DNA of 31,342 bases from JBFWQM01 sp050249455 (lineage in GTDB: Bacteria > Pseudomonadota > Alphaproteobacteria > MPNO01 > VGEU01). The translations under genes and the position numbers were made by a program. The DNA lies in assembly GCA_050249455.1 (NCBI GenBank), contig JBFWQM010000027.1, positions 1 to 31,342 of the forward strand, read 5' to 3'. Below, in pieces: positions 14,061 through 21,224 of this stretch. The notes under the pieces are model-generated. The model did no database searches, was not told the DNA's origin, and saw nothing but the letters and a program-made list of their open reading frames with translations. Within the stretch, counting starts at the first letter, position 1; the number at the start of each line of letters is the position of its first letter.

Positions 14061-14990
14061 CTAGCCGGCGGCGGCGGCGGGCTGGCGGCGCCGGCCGCCG
14101 CCGGTCAGGCGGCGCAGCGCGATCAGCGCCGCCTTGAGCGCGAAGCGGACATAGATCAGCACGACCAGCAGCGCCAGCAGCGCCGGCGGCTGAGCGGCGC
14201 GGAAGTTCTTGCGGAAATAGCGGACGAAGCCGCGCGCCTTGTGCCATTCGATGCCCACCGCCGCGGCGCGGCTGGAGCCCTGGTGATGCGTCACCGTCGC
14301 CGCCGGCACGAACCAGATCCGCCCCCCCGCCGCGGTGAAGCGCCAGCAGAAGTCGAGGTCCTCCACGTGCAGGAAATAGCCGTCGTCCATGCCGCCGAGC
14401 GCGAGGTAGTCCGCCGTGGGCAGCAGCATGAACGCGCCGCTGATCGCCGGCACCTGCGTCGTCTCCGCGGGCGTCGGCCCCTCGTGCAGGTTGAGGCGGC
14501 GGAAACGCGGGTTCCGCGGGAACAGGCGGTCGAGCCGGAGCGTCTCCGACAGCGCGGAGAGCGGGGTCAGGAGCGCGCGGCGCGACCCGCGCTGGTCGCT
14601 GCCGTCGGGGTTGACCAGGCGGCAGCCCGCGAGCCAGGGACCGTGCAGCCGCGCGGTCTCCGCCAGCAGCGCGTCGAGCGCCCCGGGCGGCACGATGCAG
14701 TCCGGGTTGACCAGCAGCAGGAAGCGGCCGCGCGCACGCGTCGCGGCGAGGTTGCACGCGGCGGCGAAGCCGACGTTGCCGTGCCCGGTCACCAGCGTGA
14801 CGCGCGAATCCTCGCGCGCCAGGCGCTGCAGCCAGGCGACGACGTCGAGCGGGTTGCCGTTGTCGACCACGACCAGCTCGGCGACCTCGGGCTGCGCCAG
14901 CACGGCGGCGACCGACTGCGCCAGGACCGCGCCGGTGTGGTAGCTCACCATCACCGCGCTGACCGCGCCGCGCGGCGCCGGGTCGGTCAT
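14061..14990 (-). CDS. Family 2 glycosyltransferase
   Basis: A 309-residue enzyme of the same type as its downstream neighbour: VMVSYHTG and VVDNGNP near the N-terminus, LVNPDC (94-98) as the metal-binding region, and HVEDLDFCWR (E210, D211, D213). A C-terminal membrane helix around 273-295 (ALLALLVVLIYVRFALKAAL) is followed by a basic tail. The ATG at 14990 overlaps the rfbA stop as ATGA, so translation is coupled to the nucleotide-sugar genes. Similarity to rhamnosyltransferases plus this position suggests use of dTDP-rhamnose. Confidence 0.87.
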   Translation of the reverse strand: MTDPAPRGAVSAVMVSYHTGAVLAQSVAAVLAQPEVAELVVVDNGNPLDVVAWLQRLAREDSRVTLVTGHGNVGFAAACNLAATRARGRFLLLVNPDCIVPPGALDALLAETARLHGPWLAGCRLVNPDGSDQRGSRRALLTPLSALSETLRLDRLFPRNPRFRRLNLHEGPTPAETTQVPAISGAFMLLPTADYLALGGMDDGYFLHVEDLDFCWRFTAAGGRIWFVPAATVTHHQGSSRAAAVGIEWHKARGFVRYFRKNFRAAQPPALLALLVVLIYVRFALKAALIALRRLTGGGRRRQPAAAAG

Positions 14991-15856
14991 TGCTCGGCCG
15001 CGAGCCGCGCGAGGTATTCGCCGTAGCTGGTCTTGCTGAGCTCCTGCGCCAGCGCCGCGAGCCGGGCGCGGTCGATGAAGCCCATCTGCAGCGCGATCTC
15101 CTCGACGCAGGCGATCTTGAGCCCCTGGCGGTCCTCGATGGTGCGCACGTACTCCGCCGCCTGCAGCAGGCTGTCGTGGGTGCCCATGTCGAGCCACGCA
15201 AAGCCCCGCGGCAGGCGCGTGACATTGAGCTGGCCGCGCTCCAGGTAGACGCGGTTGACGTCGGTGATCTCCAGCTCGCCGCGCGGCGACGGCTTGATCG
15301 TGCGCGCCACCTCCACGACGTCGTTGTCGTAGAAGTAGAGCCCGGTGACCGCGTAGTGCGATCGCGGGTTCTTCGGCTTCTCCTCGATGCCGACGGCGCG
15401 TCCGGAAGCGTCGAACTCGACTACGCCGTAGCGTTCCGGGTCGCGCACGGAATAGCCGAACACGGTCGCGCCCGCAGGGCGCGCCGCCGCCTCGGCCAGC
15501 AGCGACTGGAAGGTCTCGCCGAAGAAGATGTTGTCGCCCAGGATGAGCACGACCTTGTCGCGACCGATGAACTCGCGGCCGATGATGAATGCCTGGGCGA
15601 GCCCGTCGGGGCGTTCCTGCACGGCATAGGACAGGCGGATGCCCCATTGCGCGCCGTCGCCGAGGACGGCGCGGAAGCGGTCGGCGTCCTCGCGCGTGGT
15701 GATGACCAGGATGTCGCGGATGCCGGCCATCATGAGGGTCGACAACGGATAGTAGATCATCGGCTTGTCGTAGACCGGCAGCAGCTGCTTCGAGATCACC
15801 TTGGTGACCGGGTACAGGCGCGTGCCGAAGCCGCCTGCCAGGATGATGCCTTTCAC
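14987..15856 (-). CDS. rfbA: Glucose-1-phosphate thymidylyltransferase
   Basis: A 289-residue enzyme, the normal RmlA length, joining dTTP and glucose-1-phosphate to give dTDP-glucose, the first step of dTDP-L-rhamnose synthesis. The nucleotide-binding loop LAGGFGTRLYPVT (7-19, with R13) and K23 in SKQLLPVYDKP are intact; LGDNIFFG (107-113, D108) is the metal site, and EEKPKNP and TGLYFYD follow. The GTG start at 15856 overlaps the rfbD stop in GTGA and is preceded by AAAGG; no ATG fits the conserved N-terminus. Confidence 0.95.
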   Translation of the reverse strand: MKGIILAGGFGTRLYPVTKVISKQLLPVYDKPMIYYPLSTLMMAGIRDILVITTREDADRFRAVLGDGAQWGIRLSYAVQERPDGLAQAFIIGREFIGRDKVVLILGDNIFFGETFQSLLAEAAARPAGATVFGYSVRDPERYGVVEFDASGRAVGIEEKPKNPRSHYAVTGLYFYDNDVVEVARTIKPSPRGELEITDVNRVYLERGQLNVTRLPRGFAWLDMGTHDSLLQAAEYVRTIEDRQGLKIACVEEIALQMGFIDRARLAALAQELSKTSYGEYLARLAAEQ

Positions 15857-16770
15857 GTCGATGCCTTTCGAGCTGCGGGTTCGGCGGTCAGCGCGGCGAC
15901 CGCGTCTTCGAGCGCCGGGCGCCAGTCGGGCTGCGCGATGCCGTAGACGCGCGCGATCTTGCCGCAATCGAGCATCGAGCGCGCCGGCCGCCGCGCCGGG
16001 GTCGGGTAGTCGGCGGTGGCGATCGCCTCGACCGCCGGGCGCGGCCAGCCGCGCCGCGCCGCCGCGTCCAGGATCGCCTCGGCGAAGCCGTGCCAGGTGG
16101 TGGCCGGCGCGCCGCAGAAATGGAAGGTGCCGAACGACTCCGCCGACGGCGCGTCGGCGAGGCGCCGGCCGATGGCGGCGATCGCGACGGCGATGTCGGC
16201 TGCCGCCGTGGGGCAGGTCCGCTGGTCGGCGACCACGCGCAGCGTCGGCCGCTCGGCGGCGAGGCGCAGCATGGTGCGCACGAAGTTCCTGCCCTGGCCG
16301 TCGAACACCGCGGCGGTGCGCAGGACGACATGGCGCGGCGTCACGTCGCGCACCGCGCGTTCGCCGGCGGCCTTGCTCTTGCCGTAGACGCCGAGCGGGG
16401 CGATCGCGTCGTCCTCCGCATACGGCGTCTCCTTGCGGCCGTCGAAGACGTAGTCGGTGGAGATGTGGATCAGCGCGATGCCGGCGCGCGCGCAGGCCGC
16501 GGCGATCGCGCCGGGCGCGTCGGCGTTGACGGCGAAGGCCGCGTCTCGATCGCTTTCCGCCGCGTCGACGGCGGTGTAGGCGGCGGCGTTGACGACGACG
16601 GACGGCCGCGCGTCGGCGATGGCGCGCGCCACGTCGGCGGAGCGCGCGATGTCGAGGGCGGCGCGGTCGAGGCCGGTCGCCTGCCAGCCGTCCCCGGCGG
16701 CGTGCGCCAGGAGCGCGCGGCCGACCTGGCCGCCGGCGCCGAACACGAGCATGCGCGCGGGTACGTTCAC
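15853..16770 (-). CDS. rfbD: dTDP-4-dehydrorhamnose reductase
   Basis: A 305-residue short-chain reductase making the final step to dTDP-L-rhamnose with NAD(P)H. The Rossmann motif reads VFGAGGQVGRAL (9-20), STDYVFDG follows at 104-111, and the catalytic pair is Y129/K133 in YGKSK. The GTG at 16770, one base after the rfbB stop, is chosen as a coupled start; an ATG at 16752 would give 299 residues and begin right at the Rossmann strand, so the exact start is uncertain. Neither start has a clear ribosome site. Confidence 0.93.
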   Translation of the reverse strand: MNVPARMLVFGAGGQVGRALLAHAAGDGWQATGLDRAALDIARSADVARAIADARPSVVVNAAAYTAVDAAESDRDAAFAVNADAPGAIAAACARAGIALIHISTDYVFDGRKETPYAEDDAIAPLGVYGKSKAAGERAVRDVTPRHVVLRTAAVFDGQGRNFVRTMLRLAAERPTLRVVADQRTCPTAAADIAVAIAAIGRRLADAPSAESFGTFHFCGAPATTWHGFAEAILDAAARRGWPRPAVEAIATADYPTPARRPARSMLDCGKIARVYGIAQPDWRPALEDAVAALTAEPAARKAST

Positions 16771-16771
16771 G

Positions 16772-17839
16772 TCACCGGCGCGCGGCGGTGCGCGTCCCGA
16801 GCCGGCCGCCGTCATAGACCTTGCCGCGCAGCCGCTCCCACCACGGCCGGTTGGCGAGGTACCAGGCCACCGTGTCGCTGAGCCCGGCCGCGAAATCGTA
16901 GCGCGGCGACCAGCCGAGCTCGCGCTGCAGCTTGGACGAATCGATCGCGTAGCGGATGTCGTGGCCTGGCCGGTCGGCGGTGAAGCCGATCAGGCTGCGG
17001 CGCGGGCCGCCCGGCAGCGGTCCCGCCTGCGCGTCCACGGCGTCGCAGATCGCCTGGACGACGTCGATGTTGCGCCGTTCCGCGTTGCCCCCGACGTTGT
17101 AGCTCTGCCCCACCGCGCCGCGGGTCAGGATCAGCCACAGGGCGCGCGCGTGGTCCTCCACGTGCAGCCAGTCGCGCACGTTGATGCCGCGGCCGTAGAC
17201 CGGCAGCTTGAGGCCGAGCAGCGCGTTGATAGCCATCAGCGGGATCAGCTTCTCCGGGAACTGCCACGGGCCGTAGTTGTTCGAGCAGTTACTGAGCACC
17301 ACCGGCAGCTTGTAGGTGTGGTGCCAGGCGCGCACGAAATGGTCGGACGCCGCCTTGCTCGCCGAGTATGGCGAGGACGGCTGGTAGGGTGTCGTCTCGC
17401 GGAACTGGCCCACCGGGCCGAGCGAGCCGAACACCTCGTCGGTCGAGACGTGGTGGAAGCGGAACGCGGCCTTGCGGTCTTCGGGCAGGCCCGACCAGTA
17501 GTCGAGCGCGGCCTCCAGCAGCGTCACCGTGCCGACGACGTTGGTCTCGACGAACGCCGCCGGCCCGTCGATCGACCGGTCGACATGGGTCTCCGCCGCG
17601 AGGTTCAGGATGGCGTCCGGCGCAGTCTCCGCGATCAGGCGCCTGACCAGCGCCCGGTCGCCGATGTCGCCCTGGACGAAGCGGTAGCGCGGGCTGCCGG
17701 CGACCTCGGCCACCGCATCCGGCGTGGCGGCGTAGGTCAGCTTGTCGAGGTTGACGACCGCCGCCTCCGTTTCGCGCAGGAGCAAGCGGACGACGGCGGA
17801 CCCGATGAACCCGCATCCCCCCGTCACCAGTATTCGCAT
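16772..17839 (-). CDS. rfbB: dTDP-glucose 4,6-dehydratase
   Basis: A 355-residue extended short-chain dehydrogenase converting dTDP-glucose to dTDP-4-keto-6-deoxyglucose with a bound NAD+. GGCGFIG (7-13) is the NAD motif; T133, D134 and E135 in HVSTDEVFG are the catalytic dehydration residues, and Y158/K162 in YSASK are the oxidoreductase pair. NNYGPWQFPEKLIP and the C-terminal DRPGHDIRYAID are typical of RmlB. It begins 27 bp after the rfbC stop and is followed directly by rfbD. Confidence 0.96.
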   Translation of the reverse strand: MRILVTGGCGFIGSAVVRLLLRETEAAVVNLDKLTYAATPDAVAEVAGSPRYRFVQGDIGDRALVRRLIAETAPDAILNLAAETHVDRSIDGPAAFVETNVVGTVTLLEAALDYWSGLPEDRKAAFRFHHVSTDEVFGSLGPVGQFRETTPYQPSSPYSASKAASDHFVRAWHHTYKLPVVLSNCSNNYGPWQFPEKLIPLMAINALLGLKLPVYGRGINVRDWLHVEDHARALWLILTRGAVGQSYNVGGNAERRNIDVVQAICDAVDAQAGPLPGGPRRSLIGFTADRPGHDIRYAIDSSKLQRELGWSPRYDFAAGLSDTVAWYLANRPWWERLRGKVYDGGRLGTRTAARR

Positions 17840-17866
17840 GAGGTCTCCTTCGGCGGCGCGTGCCCG

Positions 17867-18427
17867 CTAGTCTACCCCGAAATGCCGGGGCAGGTCCGCC
17901 AGCAGCGGCAGGCCACGATCCTTGTGCGAAACGATGGCATCATTGGGGCCGACCGGCCAGCGGATCCCCAGCGCCGGGTCGTTCCAGCGCACCCCCAGGT
18001 CGTGCTCGCGCGAGTAGAACGCCGAGACCTTGTAGGTGACGATCGTGTCGCCGACCAGGGTGCAGAAGCCGTGCGCGCAGCCGGCCGGCACGAACAGCGC
18101 CTCCTCCTGCGCATCGCCCAGCTCGACAGCGACATGCTGGCCGAAGCTGGGCTCGCCGTGGCGCAGGTCGACCACGACATCGACGATCGCCCCGCGCAGC
18201 ACCCGCACCAGCTTGGCCTGGGCGAACGGCGCGGCCTGGAAGTGCAGCCCGCGCACGGTGCCGCGCCGGTAGGACAGTGACTGGTTGTCCTGGACGAAGT
18301 CCACGTCGATCCCGTGCGCCCGGAAGTCGCGGGCGTTGTAGGTCTCGACGAAATGGCCGCGATCGTCCTGGTGGCGCTTCGGCCTGACCGAGAACACGCC
18401 GGGGATCGCCAACGGGGTGATGAGCAT
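17867..18427 (-). CDS. rfbC: dTDP-4-dehydrorhamnose 3,5-epimerase
   Basis: A 186-residue cupin-fold epimerase acting on dTDP-4-keto-6-deoxyglucose. The catalytic base H62 in RGLHFQ, its partner D170 in SHKDRGLP, K72 and the tyrosines at 132 and 138 (TYKVSAFYS) match the RmlC active site; FVPAGCAHGF is the usual strand. The ATG at 18427 is used; a TTG two codons earlier (18433) is possible. It appears to be the first gene of a six-gene unit (rfbC, rfbB, rfbD, rfbA and two GT2 genes), 90 bp downstream of the 587-residue protein gene. Confidence 0.95.
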   Translation of the reverse strand: MLITPLAIPGVFSVRPKRHQDDRGHFVETYNARDFRAHGIDVDFVQDNQSLSYRRGTVRGLHFQAAPFAQAKLVRVLRGAIVDVVVDLRHGEPSFGQHVAVELGDAQEEALFVPAGCAHGFCTLVGDTIVTYKVSAFYSREHDLGVRWNDPALGIRWPVGPNDAIVSHKDRGLPLLADLPRHFGVD

Positions 18428-18517
18428 GAACAAAGCCGCCGTGATGCCGCGCGCCAGCCCTTAGCCGGGCCGGCCGCGGCCGTCAATCGTCAGAATTGGG
18501 GCAGCGGCCCGGCGCCT

Positions 18518-20281
18518 TCACGCGACGACAGGGAACTCCGGCTGCGGCGCGACCAGGCCGACCAGGGTCACGCTGAAGCTGCCGTGGAAGCTCATCACCA
18601 CGTCGCCGCCCGCGGTGATGCTGACGTCGGGCGGCGCATGGTCAAGCAGCCACTGGCTGATGTAGAAGCGGTCCACCCCGGCGGTGAAGTTCTCGATCCT
18701 GATGTGGCTGAGGCCGGGCGTGACCATGACCACGTCGGCCTCGGACCCGAGCCGGATGGTCTGGAAGCGCCCGCCGTCGAAGGACGAAAGCTCGCCGCTG
18801 CCGTTGCTCAGGCTGACGCTGGCCGACTGCGGCGCGGTCGGCACCGGCGTGGTCAGGAACGAATCGTCGTCCTGGCTCGACAGCCGCAGCGGATCCGCGG
18901 CCGTCGTCGCCGCAAGGCCGGACGCCGACGTCTCGATTTTAGCGACCGACGACGACGAAAGCGCATCCGCCGCGTCGAACAGCTTGACCGTCTTGAGCGA
19001 GGTGACCAGCGAGAAATGGTCCGCCAGTTCGGCGTTGCCGATTACGAAGGTCTTGGCGCCGGCGACCGACTCGACCGTGCCCTTGGACACTTCGAACGCC
19101 GGGGTCGCGGCGGCTTCGGCCGGCGGCTCGACATGGGCGACCGCGTGCGTATCGGCGGCCGCGACGGCCGTCGGCGTGGCCTCCGGGGCCGCGGGCTCGG
19201 CCTTGGCGGCGGGCTTCGCCGCGACCTCGCCATGCAGCGACACATTGTCGGCGTCGAGGTGCTGCGGCACCGTCGGGCGCGCAGCGGCGACATCGGCGGC
19301 GCGCTGCGTGGCGGCGAGGTCAGCCTCGGCCGGGGCGGCGGCGAGAGCGGCCGGCTTTGCCTCCTCCGACTCGGGCGTCGCCGGATGGAACACGAAGCCG
19401 GCCGGGTCTTCGTTCAGCACGATCGCGGCGCCATCGTGGCGCAGGTCGTCGCCGTCCACGGCGGCGTGGCGCGGGTCGGCGACGTGATCGGCGGGGACAG
19501 GACGAACGTGCTCGGCCGGGACGCCCGCCTGGACGCCATGGTCGCGCTCCGCCCGGCTGCCGTCCGAATCCTGGACAGCGCCGATCCGGGTCAGGTCGTC
19601 CGACGGCGCGGCGTCGTCGCCGTGGTCGAACGCGAACGCGAACGCGTCGGTCACCGCGATCATCGCCACCGCCAGTCCGGCGCGCGCGATGCTGAGCCAC
19701 TCCCATCCACCGGCGGCGGTCTCGGCCGACGGCGGCGCGGCGCGCACTGCGGCCACGACATGGGCATGGACCGTCTCGGCGCGCGCGGCGGGCGCCGCGG
19801 CATCGTCATGCCGGTCGCGGTCGGCCGGATCGGCCGGCGCGTCCGCGGTGCTGCCCGCCTCGGCCGGCTTCTCCCGCGAGACGATCAGCGCCGCCGCGAC
19901 GAACGCGGCCAGCGCGGCGATGGGGTTGGCGTGGACCTCGCTCCAACGGGAGCGCGCGGAATCGCGCGCCAGCGGCTGGTGCCGGATCAGCCCTTCGACG
20001 ACGTCCTTGAACGAACGGGCGCGGATGGTGTCGCCGGTAGTCACGGACGCCGCGACGTAGAAGCCGTCGATCCGGGCGAAATGGGCGATGACCTCGCCGG
20101 TGTCCTCGCTGGCGAAGACGAACCACGGGTCGCCCTCGTCTGACATGCCGCATTCGGTGGCGACGCGCATGCCGGCGCGGTTCAGCATCTCGGCGACCCG
20201 GAACAGGTCTGCCCGCTGCTGCTCCGTCCAGCCGCGATTTTTCGCCAGCAGGTCGCCTATCGCGACGATCGACGCCGACAT
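18518..20281 (-). CDS. Uncharacterised two-helix membrane protein with an RTX-like C-terminus
   Basis: A 587-residue protein I cannot assign to a named family. Residues 1-105 form a compact domain (GWTEQQRADLFRVAEML, ATECGMSDEGDPWFVF, EVIAHFARIDGFYVAAS). Two hydrophobic stretches follow at about 117-135 and 197-217, with an acidic, alanine-rich linker around and after them (about 220-395). The last ~70 residues (ADVVMVTPGLSHIRIENF, TAGVDRFYIS, GGDVVMSFHGSFSVTLVGL) resemble the C-terminal end of RTX type I secretion substrates, but there are no GGxGxDxUx calcium repeats. A GAGGGGGG ribosome site precedes the ATG at 20281. A type I exporter lies 2.4 kb away. It may be an exporter partner, regulator or membrane-retained substrate. 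Confidence 0.8.
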   Translation of the reverse strand: MSASIVAIGDLLAKNRGWTEQQRADLFRVAEMLNRAGMRVATECGMSDEGDPWFVFASEDTGEVIAHFARIDGFYVAASVTTGDTIRARSFKDVVEGLIRHQPLARDSARSRWSEVHANPIAALAAFVAAALIVSREKPAEAGSTADAPADPADRDRHDDAAAPAARAETVHAHVVAAVRAAPPSAETAAGGWEWLSIARAGLAVAMIAVTDAFAFAFDHGDDAAPSDDLTRIGAVQDSDGSRAERDHGVQAGVPAEHVRPVPADHVADPRHAAVDGDDLRHDGAAIVLNEDPAGFVFHPATPESEEAKPAALAAAPAEADLAATQRAADVAAARPTVPQHLDADNVSLHGEVAAKPAAKAEPAAPEATPTAVAAADTHAVAHVEPPAEAAATPAFEVSKGTVESVAGAKTFVIGNAELADHFSLVTSLKTVKLFDAADALSSSSVAKIETSASGLAATTAADPLRLSSQDDDSFLTTPVPTAPQSASVSLSNGSGELSSFDGGRFQTIRLGSEADVVMVTPGLSHIRIENFTAGVDRFYISQWLLDHAPPDVSITAGGDVVMSFHGSFSVTLVGLVAPQPEFPVVA

Positions 20282-20324
20282 TCCCCCCTCGTGCGCTGTT
20301 TACGGCGCGAACGCAAAACGGTTG

Positions 20325-20353
20325 CTCCTACAAGAGCGCCCGATTCGCGTCAA
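20325..20353 (-). promoter_or_regulatory. Candidate promoter of the 587-residue protein gene
   Basis: On the minus strand TTGACG (20353-20348) and TAGGAG (20330-20325) are separated by exactly 17 bases, 44 bp ahead of the ATG. The -35 is 5/6 consensus and the -10 only 3/6, so this is a moderate candidate. It lies in the 114-bp gap after the XRE gene. Confidence 0.4.
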
Positions 20354-20395
20354 ACTGCATTGCCTCGGGTTCCCCGGCTGCCCCGGCGCACCCCG

Positions 20396-20752
20396 TCACA
20401 CCAAGCGAACGACGACGCCCTCGGACCCGTTGTCCTCGGGCTCCACCTTCTTCGCCGGCTCACTGAACAGAAGATCGTAAGTGATTGGGTCGTAGAATTT
20501 CAGAAGGGTCTTCACGAACGCCCTCACCTCGACACCCAAGGCGTCCGCCCAGATCGTGTAGCGGTCGGGCGGGATGCGCCCCTTGCCCGCCTCGATCTGC
20601 GAGATGAAGGTGTAGTATTCGACATTCACCAGCTTGGCGAGGTCGCGCTGCGACAGGTTGCGGTCCTGGCGAAGCTGCTTCAGCCAAGCCCCCGCCTCCC
20701 GGCGCAATTCGACCGCTTTCTGACCCATGCCCTGCTGCGGATGCGTGTACAT
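20396..20752 (-). CDS. XRE-family helix-turn-helix regulator
   Basis: A 118-residue DNA-binding protein. The helix-turn-helix spans about 22-78 (LKQLRQDRNLSQRDLAKLVN, then FISQIEAGKGRIP and WADALGVEV), the Cro/CI-like fold with a longer C-terminal tail (about 82-118) of unknown role. The ATG at 20752 has GAGG at good spacing; an internal ATG at 20728 is a weaker choice. It is located just upstream of the 587-residue protein gene on the same strand, 114 bp apart. The deduced regulon is unknown; control of the neighbouring surface genes or of itself is possible. Confidence 0.88.
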   Translation of the reverse strand: MYTHPQQGMGQKAVELRREAGAWLKQLRQDRNLSQRDLAKLVNVEYYTFISQIEAGKGRIPPDRYTIWADALGVEVRAFVKTLLKFYDPITYDLLFSEPAKKVEPEDNGSEGVVVRLV

Positions 20753-20778
20753 ACCGACCTCGACTACAGCGCAATACT

Positions 20779-20801
20779 ATCCACTAAATCCTTAATAATC
20801 C
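20779..20801 (-). promoter_or_regulatory. A+T-rich region with three phased GGAT repeats upstream of the XRE gene
   Basis: In the 76-bp gap 20753-20828 the base composition drops sharply to A+T. On the minus strand GGAT occurs three times, starting at 20801, 20791 and 20782, about one helical turn apart (10 and 9 bases), and TAGTAT follows as a possible -10. This could be an operator, perhaps autoregulatory, but the repeat unit is short. Confidence 0.3.
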
Positions 20802-20828
20802 AGTACCGAAGGGTTGATTCGCGGCCGA

Positions 20829-21083
20829 TCAGCCGCGTGCGGCCTGCACCTTGGCGACATGCTCCGCATGCGCCTGCATCAGGCCGACCGCCGCCTTCTC
20901 CCCGATCAGGCCGACGATCGTGGTGTAGTAGGCCTCGGCAAGGCCGTTGACGACGTCGATCAGCGTGACGTTGCGGTCCTGTGCCGATCGGCAGGCTTCC
21001 TGGATGGCCGGCGCGAAGACCTCGCGGCTGAGCTCCAGCGTGCGCTGTGGATCCGCAGGCCGTACTTCCGGCTGGTCGGTCAT
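20829..21083 (-). CDS. Small uncharacterised protein, 84 residues
   Basis: An 84-residue soluble, probably helical protein (TLELSREVFAPAIQEACRSA, DVVNGLAEAYYTTIVGLIG, GLMQAHAEHVAKVQAARG). I do not recognise its family. The ATG at 21083 has GAGAGG about 8 bases upstream and a TTGACA-containing promoter candidate 30-60 bp upstream. The reading frame is open much further upstream, but that part is antisense to the methyltransferase gene. It ends 76 bp before the XRE gene start on the same strand, so they may be co-expressed. No transmembrane segment or cysteine pair suggests a role beyond a small cytosolic factor. Confidence 0.7.
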   Translation of the reverse strand: MTDQPEVRPADPQRTLELSREVFAPAIQEACRSAQDRNVTLIDVVNGLAEAYYTTIVGLIGEKAAVGLMQAHAEHVAKVQAARG

Positions 21084-21114
21084 GTCATACCTCTCGACAG
21101 GGACGGATGGCGGC

Positions 21115-21143
21115 ATATCCTGCGCTTGCGCGCACCCTGTCAA
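21115..21143 (-). promoter_or_regulatory. Candidate promoter of the 84-residue protein gene
   Basis: A perfect -35 TTGACA (21143-21138) lies 17 bases before GGATAT (21120-21115) on the minus strand; GATATG with 18-base spacing is an alternative -10. The predicted start of transcription would leave a leader of about 25 bases before the ATG at 21083. The region also serves the divergent methyltransferase gene. Confidence 0.5.
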
Positions 21144-21224
21144 CAGCCGATTAACCCTACGGGCGTAAGGATGGCCCGGCGGTTGCGCACGGCGCGCCGG
21201 CGCCGGAGCAGCAGGAACTTCGCG

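Noticed and set aside
18464..18513. GCCGGGCC / GGCCCGGC inverted repeat between rfbC and the 587-residue gene
   Set aside because: An 8-bp arm with a 34-base loop and no T-run; easily explained by GC-rich composition, so not reported as a terminator.
21150..21164. TTAACC half-site upstream of the methyltransferase gene as a second CtrA box
   Set aside because: The second half is GGCG instead of TTAA, so the N7-spaced motif is not met.
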